The notes beneath the pieces were generated by a model. It had not been told where the DNA came from. It did not search any database and was given only the letters and a program-made list of their open reading frames with translations. Below, one piece after another: positions 56,711 to 64,000 of a stretch of 64,000 bases of DNA (position 1 is its first letter; each line of letters starts with the position of its first letter). This DNA is from Turbatrix aceti (Eukaryota; Nematoda; Chromadorea; Rhabditida; Panagrolaimidae). The translations under genes were made by a program, and so were the position numbers. Location of the stretch: the NCBI GenBank assembly GCA_963969345.1, contig OZ017767.1, positions 7,902,739 to 7,966,738 of the forward strand. Direction: 5' to 3'.

Positions 56711-57453
56711 ATGAAATTGGCTATCACGTTGGCAACATTTCTTGTTCTGGTTCATGGCTGCATGCGATCCGGCGGCGGCGGTGGCGGTGGTACAGTTCCT
56801 ACCGAGCCTACAACCGTTCCACCTGACACAACTACACCTGACCCCTGCCCAGAAACATCGGATCGTGTTTATCTCTTCGTCGCCAATGATGTGACTTTTG
56901 TCGATGGTGGTTATGGAAATATTGCTGGAAGTAAGTTGTTACATTTGGGGTGTAATATACACAGGTATTATCATTTGTGCCTCCTAACATCTGGTCTAAT
57001 AATAACTAACCACTGAGTAATGGTGAAATAAATAAATATGTATTACATCTATCGTTTTTAGCAACATGCAAAACATGTTCCACCGGATCAGAAGAATACT
57101 GGGATTCGTCGATAGAAACCCCCATCGCAGGATCTTATTCAGCAGGCTCGTTATCATCTTCCACCTGCCCCAACTTGTGCACATGCGATGCAGCAGGTAA
57201 TTGCTACACTTTCGCGTCATCGACAAGCAGCATCGCGTACTGGCCGTACTGTGCTTCTGGCACCTGCGCAATGTCCGGCTTTCTCGGTGGCATATCGGAT
57301 TCAGACGGTCTTACATCCACAAGCGGAGGTGCCGGCTTTGCCGCCGGTGACCAGTCAGATGACTTGGGAAATCCCCTATCAGTGACAGACCCTTCATACC
57401 CGAAACTGGTCAGTGTGAGCTGCAGTGGATGCCCCATCACGACTTGTTCTTGA
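56711..57453 (+). CDS. Secreted Cys-rich protein of unknown family
   Basis: Exons 56711-56930 and 57062-57453 join in phase (A|CA) to 203 residues. The signal peptide MKLAITLATFLVLVHG is followed by a seven-Gly run and a Thr/Pro linker (TVPTEPTTVPPDTTTPDPCP), a common worm arrangement that spaces a domain from the N-terminus. The remaining domain of about 150 residues has paired cysteines: TCKTCSTG, CPNLCTCDAAGNC, YCASGTC and SCSGCPITTC at the very end. The spacing suggests a disulfide-stabilised extracellular domain. It may belong to one of the uncharacterised nematode domain families (DUF281-like was considered), but I cannot confirm it. The donor GTAAGT and acceptor CGTTTTTAG are strong. 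Confidence 0.75.
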
Positions 57454-57485
57454 ATAGTCATCACATACGTAATACATGTAATCGT

Positions 57486-57491
57486 AATAAA
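57486..57491 (+). terminator. Poly(A) signal AATAAA of the Cys-rich protein gene
   Basis: AATAAA lies 33 bases past the stop codon. Confidence 0.55.
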
Positions 57492-59177
57492 TAATTTATT
57501 TACAATTGAAATTTCATTGATCCGATCAGATCGAACTGGAGAATAATCAGATCATGCGTGGGCAGAATCTTTAATGAAGTCAAAAATATCAGTAACGCAA
57601 AGAAAAGGGAAAGAGTTTGAAAAGAACGTGACCCACATTTAGAAAAAAAATTGGGATCTCTGCACTGATAGACTGTGAGGATTGCGTGATGTGGTATCCT
57701 TGCGCTTTTATCTGCACGCTGTTAAAATGAGAAAACTGCGTTTTAACAAAGTATGAAAGTTCACTTTAAAAATGCATAAACGTGCAAAACAAATGATGAA
57801 ACAATGAAAATGCAAGTAAACAAAGTGCAAAAATGGGAACGCTCAGCGGAAACAATAGAGCGTAATTTTGATAGCGAGAAAAGTGAAAAACATGACGCCA
57901 TGTAGCAAAAAAATGAATAATGAAAAAAATATATAATTAATCGTTTTCACTTAATTTTTGTTCTCAACGTAAGTATCAAACATTTTAATTAGATCGAAAA
58001 AATAAATCATTCAGCCTTAAACATGAACCAATGAATTCAAGATTAAATCGTATAATTTAAAACTTGCAAAAATTATGTACTTTACACAACCTACGAACTA
58101 CGATTTTTTATTTCCGGTGTTTAATCCTATATAAATGTAGTTGCAAAATTAGATAACTAGCAAAGGAAAAGCAGTCGATATTGAATGTTCATTGGTTAGA
58201 TAATCATACATCATACAACTACTAGACTTTAGTTTCGGAGTACAGTAGTACTGTAGATCAAAATATGCAACCAACCTCGAAAAGTTATTGAAACTGTGCA
58301 TTAGAACCTCGATAAAGAGAACAGAAGCATTTTATTCGGATAATGGATTGACCGCGACAGTTGTAACGGATCATACGGAATTTGAGTTCACTGAAAATAA
58401 AATTAGATGTGTATATACTCGAAAAAAATGTTAGGGGCACCGTAAAAAGGTTTCACTGAATTCTAAATTCTGGTATTACCAAAATGTAGAAAGTGCAACA
58501 ACAACAGTCAACAATGCATCAGAATGCCAATAAGAAAGCAAAAAGAATCATGCACGATACACAAAAAAAAGAAAACTGCAAAAACATAACTATACAGAAA
58601 AACTAAAAAGAAGAACTCGGAAAAGAACAAAACTATCGTATACCATAACTTTTCGTGCCAAAACGACGTGCGTGCGGCTTACGTTCTGTGCTCACTTTTT
58701 ATGCGTTGTTGTAAATATATATTTTACGATCAAAACGGATGTTTTCCTAGGATGTTATTCTTCAAATTTGTGTGCATGCTAATGTGAAGAATCTCATCTT
58801 CTCTTTGTCGTGCCGATGTAGTGCTTGTTTTTGATTCCTGGTTTGTTGCCTCTCGACACGTCGTCGATCGACCGGGACTACGTCGATGGTCGTAACCGCC
58901 ATTGCTGTCGTCGTCGTTGTCGATCTTCGACTCGACCCCTGCTTTTTTTTTAATTTTCTATCACGCCACTCTCGTCTGTGTCCCGTTCGTTTTTTCAACG
59001 CCGGTGTCGCTTTTTTTTCTTCGTGAGTTAGACGAGTGCGTTTTTGCGATCACCCGATTTTTTTGTACCAGCGCAGGTTGTCTGACTCTCGTTTACCAAT
59101 TTCATTTTTAACTGCTAATTTGGTCGGGGAACCCACCCTGTCCATTTTTTCCTGGTTCTATCAACATTTTTTTTTCG
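57492..59177. other. Intergenic stretch
   Basis: It is AT-rich to about 58750, then GC-richer and T-run-rich to 59177. The latter part probably holds the promoter and leader of the phospholipase A2-like gene. No convincing open frame was found. Confidence 0.4.
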
Positions 59178-61322
59178 ATGGTAAGTTGTTGCTTTTTTTT
59201 ATAATATTTAAATTTACGTAAGACACGAATAATTTTTTTGATTGCTTGCAGCGTTTGCTGGGGCTGTGGCTTTTGACACTCGTGGCGGGATGTGGTTGCA
59301 GTTCGGTGACGACGACGACAACTACAACATCAACAACGGCATTGGAAGATATGTTCATGCCGTTCGACGACTGGGTGTGTGGATCCTCGGGTGAGGAAAG
59401 CTGGATAGCCTACGAAAGGACGAATGAGTCCTGCGCCGACGTTGGACGTAAGTTTTTACCACAAAAAAATTTTATTACCAAAAAATGTGATTTTCTGAAA
59501 AAAAATTTATGCAAATATTTTTATTCAAAAATTAGCATAAAAAGTTTCTGAAATAGTTATGTGTACTTTTTTTAACAAAATGCTTTTAAAATTGCCCAAA
59601 AATTTTTTACATTTTTAACAAAAATTTTCAAACTCGTTTATCATTTTTTTGAAGCAAAAAAAACGTCCAAAATAACCTGAAACATTTTTTGTTTCATAAA
59701 TTTAATTTTACCTATTAATTTTTTTTAAATTTTTAAAAAGTTTGAAAAATAATATTTCTTACCCAAAAATTTACAATTCAAATTAGCAATTTTGTTTTGT
59801 GTGCTTTTTTTACGTTAAAATCCCATAAAATAATCAAAAACAGATTTTCTGTTCCAGAAAGCGTCAACAACTGCTGCCATGCCCACGACAACTGCTACGG
59901 CGACGATACCAAATCCCAGGCAGACTGCGATGTGCCGTTCTGCGCGTGCATAGCCGCTGAAGGCGCTCGAAGTGGAAATCCGGAGTGCAGGGATCTCATG
60001 GAGTCGTTCTGCTACCTTGTAGAACTCTTTGGCAGCATTGCGAAGCATAGCAAGGAACACCGGGAGAACAATGGGTCCCAGACATCGACTACGCCGTCCC
60101 AACCATCGACGAACAATGAATCGGAGTACCCAACAACGCCCACGCAGCTTCAGCCTTCGACGACGCCGAATCCGACGCAATTCCACGATTTAACCGAAGA
60201 CGAATGTTTTGAGCATGGTGAGTTTGATTTTGAGATTTTTTGGGTTCAAATAACACATTTTTGGGGGATTTTAGACATTTCGAAATGCCTGCATGAGTTT
60301 GACACCTGTCGATCGGCTGTGAATCACAATTTAACAAGGTGCGAGACTCAGATGTGTTCATGCACCCGATCTCAGCTTCGTCACCTGCATACCAGTTGCC
60401 AGGAATCCGTGGATCGAGTTTGTCCGATTGGACGGAGGGATGTCGACGAAGGTACACGTATCGGTACGTTTTTGGGTCGAAAATAGGTTTTTTTTGCCGC
60501 GGAACGATACAAAAAAAATTTTTTAAAGTAGGAGCGAGGGTGAAGAAACAAGTATTTTTTTAAAACGTAGGATCGGGAGCGGAACGAGCGCATAAATTCG
60601 AAAGAGCGATCCAGAAAAAAAACAGAAAATAAGATATTCAGAAAATTCATTTTTGCTATTCTGATATATTTTTTTGCCGAAAAAAATTTGGTCAGAGCAA
60701 CGAAAAAAAATTGGCCAAAAGTGAAACTGTCGATGATTTTTGACGGTAAAATACCTATATTTTGTTTAATTTTTTTAATTCACAGAATGGTACTTTTTTG
60801 TAAATTTCAGTTAAAAATAATTTTTTTTAAACAAAAGCTGACATTTTTCAAATTTTAGGGTAAATAAATGTTTTTTTTATAAAGAAAAGTCGTGTTTTTT
60901 TGAATTTACGGAAAAGACAACGATTTTTTGGAATTTTAACTTGTGAATTTTTTTTTGGCGCGAGAGAATTTTTTTTCAAAAAAAAAAAGAATTTTTTCAA
61001 GAAAAAAAGCATAAAAAATGAATCGAACAACCCTGACCAAAAAATATAGATTTTTCGTCCCAAATAATAATTGACCTCTTCTTTTTCAGAAGACGATTTC
61101 GACGTCGTTCTCTACCCCCTGGCAAAGTACCTGCTCTACGCCCTTCCCCTGTTCTGCCTGATTTTTGCCTGCGCGGTGACCTGTTTTCACTCCCGATTGT
61201 CCTCGCAGACTGAGATCGAAAAACCCAGTCAACACTATCTTCGCTTCGTTCCGAGTGCCGGTTCTTCGCTTTCGTCCAACGACAGCTTTGTCGTTGTCGG
61301 ATCTTTCAAGACAACGCCTTAG
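59178..61322 (+). CDS. Membrane-anchored phospholipase A2-like protein with a second Cys-rich repeat
   Basis: Exons 59178-59180 (the start codon alone), 59252-59447, 59858-60217, 60275-60451 and 61090-61322 join in phase to 322 residues. A signal peptide (MRLLGLWLLTLVAG) and a Thr run precede DDWVCGSSGEESW and VNNCCHAHDNCYGDD, which carries the PLA2 active-site CCxxHDxCY. Then come CDVPFCACIAAEG and Cys-containing helices. The calcium-loop region lacks the usual YGCxCG pattern, so catalytic strength is uncertain. A Thr/Ser/Pro linker leads to a second segment (KCLHEFDTC...CETQMCSCTRSQL) resembling the C-terminal half of the first but without the active-site motif. A membrane segment (LLYALPLFCLIFACAVTCF) and a cytoplasmic tail follow. 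Predicted type I ectoenzyme. Confidence 0.8.
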
Positions 61323-61534
61323 AAAAAAAAACTAAAATTGAACTTGAACTGAAAATTCGTTGTTTCTTTCCCATTTCCATCTTGTCCAAATATTTTTTTT
61401 ACGAGGTACAAAATATCTAACTTTTTCCTTTTCTTTTCTTTGTTTTTAAAAAAACTGTGAGTCCATCATTTTTTTTCTTCTTTTTTTTCATCTTTTTCAA
61501 ATTTCCCCAAAATCTCAGGGATTAATACAAAAAA

Positions 61535-61540
61535 AATAAA
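61535..61540 (+). terminator. Poly(A) signal AATAAA for the phospholipase A2-like gene
   Basis: AATAAA lies about 210 bases past the stop codon, between two convergent genes. Confidence 0.4.
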
Positions 61541-61681
61541 TAACACCATATTTTTACAAAAACAACAAACATCAAAAATAATTATGTATTCCAAAAAGCC
61601 GTTGTTGTCACTTTTTTTTCCCACGCGTGACTGACGACTGATTGCCCGTAAAAAAACAAACAAACAAGCAAAAAAACTCAT

Positions 61682-63648
61682 TCAGTTGAGAACAACGATA
61701 TCGTCATCGGATGAAGTTGCGCCGGACGTATTTCCCATCCCGGCTTCGGTGGTTGACGATCTCGGAACACTAACCTGCTGCTGGGGTCTTGGTTGATGGG
61801 TAGCTCTCGGCGGAGCAGGAGGAATCCTCTGGGCAGCAGTGAGACGCGGCGAAGATCCATGACGGGGCAAAAGATGTTGCTGGAGGTGTGGATAGGCCCC
61901 CACCGCTCCCGGAGCCCCCATAGGAGTTCCCTGACGTGGACCAACAGTAAGAAAACCAGGCATACTAAAACGGGGCCCCGTTGAATTCCGGGAAATTGGG
62001 ACTATTCGCTCGACGCTCAGTTGACCCCGTACATGTTGTTGTGGTTGATGTTGGTGATGATTCATGACCGGCGGCGGGGGTCGCATGAACCGTTGAGGAG
62101 GAGGAGGAGCTGTTGGCGTCGCGGCGACAAACTGTGGTCCGCCGGTGTTGATGAACGCGAAAGCATGACCGGGAGGAAGGTGCTGGATGCCCGCAGGAGG
62201 CTGCTGATGAATCTGTTGCATGACCAGATTCTGACGGATCTGTTGCATCGGTGGAACCGGGACGTGGGGAGGATTTGTTGGCTGACGGATTTTGGGCGGT
62301 CTGGGTTTTGGAAACAAAGAGTCGTCGTAGTAGTTCAGCATGTCGCGGTACAGTCTTCCGATTTCCTTGCGATCGAATACATGGGCCGGTGGATGCATAA
62401 TCATGTTTCTGAAATTTTTTCAGGTAAAAAAAACAAATTGGTTGATTAAAATATGTACTTTTTTTCGTGATCTTACTTTTTTGAAAAAAAGCGCCCACTT
62501 CGGCATTAAAAAATCGTTTTTTATGTTCCAAAAAAATTATATTACCCAAAAAGTGTAATTTTTTACCCAAAAATTTGCATTTAGAATTCCATGACTGATT
62601 TTTTGTACTTTTTTTTTGATAAAAGTTTGAAACACTTTTTTGTTTCAGAAAAATTTTTATTATCTAAAATGCGCTTTTTTTTATTTTCATAAATTTTTTG
62701 AAACAAAAATTTTTTAAAAAATGCAAAAATTTTCGTCGTAAATTTTTGAAAAATTTATGTTAGGAATTTCTGACCAATTTCTGTCAAAATTGAACAAAAA
62801 TGCAAAAATGAAAGGATTTTTTTTAATAATTTTTTCTGTTGCTCCGGGAGCGCTCTTTGCCTTCCAAATTTAAAAATTAAATTTTTTTTTCATTCTATTT
62901 TTTTAAATCATTTTTTTTTATAAAATCAAAAATGAAAAAAAAATCTCTTGATTTTTTTATTTTAAAAAATATAAATAAAAAAATAAAATTTTACGTAAAA
63001 AATAAAAAAAAAACCCACTCTTCATTCAACTTGATCGACAGCGGCTCGCCCTCGACGTGGTAAAACTCCCGAATCGACAGAAAATGCAGGACATCCGCTT
63101 CGAAGACCGGAATACCCAACATCACGGTCAGTTGACAGGTTGGCACGAGAATGTTCAGAACGCCTTCTTTGTGCTTTTCTCGGCCCGGACCTCTGATATC
63201 CGACGTAAACGACGGCATGAGGCAGACAGCCATGAGTTGTTCCCTCGACATGTATTTGATGATCCTCCGAAGCGCTTTTCCGTCTTCTCTGGGCAGTACT
63301 TCGCCGGTCTCGTCGGGATAGAGCATGTTGTGTCGGACGCGAAATCCGCTGCTCACCTTGACTCCTCGATCGGCGATGATCATCGTATCATGCGTCGAAA
63401 AACTGGACTTTGACGACGCGAGGAAGTGTGCGATGAATCGATTGAATATTCGATCGGTTGCAACGTCAGTTTGCTTCGTGAAACGCTGAACTGGAATTCC
63501 CCGAATCGAGACTTCGTCGATTTCCTCGCTGCCTTCGAATCTGGTAAACAGTCGGGCGGGGAGGAGTTTTCCGCAGAAGTTTAGGCGAACGAGACGCGCG
63601 GTTGACAGATTTTTTCCAGGCAAGGTGTACGGTGGATAGTTTTTGACT
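61682..63648 (-). CDS. 3' part of an unrecognised protein with Pro/Gln-rich C-terminus (5' exons off right edge or not found)
   Basis: Two exons, 63019-63648 and 61682-62408, join in phase to at least 450 residues. The first starts at an acceptor (TTTGTTCAG) and encodes a globular domain of about 210 residues (GKNLSTARLVRLNFCGKLLP, VKVSSGFRVRHNMLYPDETG, SREQLMAVCLMPSF, TCQLTVMLGIPVFEADVLHF). The second continues HPPAHVFDRKEIGRLYRDML and becomes very rich in Pro, Gln and His (PPPPQRFMRPPPPVMNHHQH), ending SSDDDIVVLN. A DNA-repair Ku-like beta-barrel was considered but the resemblance is too weak to claim. The acidic, hydrophobic C-terminal SDDDIVVLN resembles a SUMO-interaction motif, suggesting a nuclear protein. 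The intron between them is about 610 bases and highly AT-rich; its GTGGGT donor is unusual. Confidence 0.7.
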
Positions 63649-63696
63649 CTGAACAAAGAAAAACGGAAAAAAATAGTCTAACTCACAAGGAAAATT

Positions 63697-63779
63697 TTAG
63701 GCAGCGTTTTGGAAATTCTTCTTCTTCACAAAATTTTGCCAAAAAGTTGCTTTTACAATGAAAAGTTTGTACCGTAAAA
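63697..63779. repeat. Partial relative of the 7.9-kb foldback element
   Basis: TTTTAGGCAGCGTTTTGGAAATTCTTC...CCAAAAAGTTGCTTTTACAATGAAAAGTTTGTACCGTAAAA matches the left arm and centre of the element at 7937-8012 with few differences, but the right arm is absent. It lies upstream of the last visible exon of the right-end gene, presumably in its intron. Confidence 0.65.
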
Positions 63780-64000
63780 TTCACCTGCCTGAGGCATCTA
63801 CAGGCGGAGTTACGATCGCCTAAAATCGAGTTTTTGCCATTTTTGACACGTTGTAGCTAAAAAAAACTACGGCATTTTAAAAGCCGAGGTACATATTAAT
63901 CGGCGTAGTTTTTGATGGAGAATATGATAAAAATATAGGTTTGCCACCTTAAAAAATACCGAAATTTCAACATTGGTTTCGGCATTTTTCAAGGTAACAA
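63780..64000. other. Presumed intron of the right-end gene
   Basis: No coding frame is seen. It contains partly symmetric ACTACGGC/GGCGTAGT and ACCGAAA/TTTCGG sequence, perhaps the remains of another inverted-repeat element. Confidence 0.3.

Noticed and set aside
1..64000. CRISPR arrays, bacterial-type operons, integrated virus or complete autonomous transposon
   Set aside because: No regularly spaced repeats with unique spacers, no ribosome-binding-site-led gene runs, and no reverse transcriptase, integrase or transposase frames were seen.

Overview
The window looks like nuclear DNA from a nematode. It is AT-rich, and its genes are split by short GT-AG introns whose 3' splice sites are T-rich runs ending in TTTCAG or TTTTAG. 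It encodes families that are common or expanded in worms: a TTBK/CK1-like kinase, a CC-domain-like peptide, a Ly6-like secreted protein and a Gln-rich secreted protein. Splice acceptors lie a few bases upstream of some start codons, as expected for spliced-leader trans-splicing. Species and clade cannot be fixed from the sequence alone. All exon models were built by eye from frames and splice sites, with no transcript or database support.

Left third (1-25 kb) is gene-dense and mostly on the minus strand. In order it holds a secreted MBLAC1/SWIP-10-like metallo-beta-lactamase-fold protein that has lost its metal ligands (runs off the left edge); a weak possible gene (2.6-3.3 kb); a Cys-rich putative zinc-binding protein downstream of legumain in an operon-like arrangement; legumain with GATA sites in its promoter and an intron; an unrecognised acidic/Pro-rich protein; a SIRT2-type sirtuin; a PLD3/PLD4-type phospholipase D (plus strand); a 58-residue CC-domain-like secreted peptide; a TTBK/CK1-like kinase; and, divergent from it, an unrecognised single-pass membrane protein. 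Three foldback elements sit here: one with a 7-bp target-site duplication at 7.9 kb, a CTGACG-palindrome element at 8.4 kb, and a large inverted repeat of about 0.9 kb at 10.75-11.65 kb.

The middle (25-49 kb) is gene-poor. Its only confident gene is a small Ly6/uPAR-like secreted protein at 37.1-37.7 kb. Two stretches of about 12 and 11 kb hold hairpins, microsatellites and isolated exon-like islands (30.7, 35.4, 38.1, 40.2 and 45.2 kb). These could be exons of long-intron genes whose other parts I cannot assemble.

The right part (49-64 kb) carries plus-strand genes for secreted proteins: an AAYRQ/Gly-rich repeat protein and a QGQFG-repeat protein, both with TATA boxes, then a Cys-rich secreted protein and a membrane-anchored phospholipase A2-like protein. 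The last is convergent with the 3' end of an unrecognised minus-strand gene that leaves the window on the right. A relative of the 7.9-kb foldback lies in an intron of that last gene.

Functionally the window combines lysosomal/secretory hydrolases (legumain, PLD3-like), probable structural or cuticle-type secreted proteins, and regulators (sirtuin, kinase). I see no evidence that they form one pathway.
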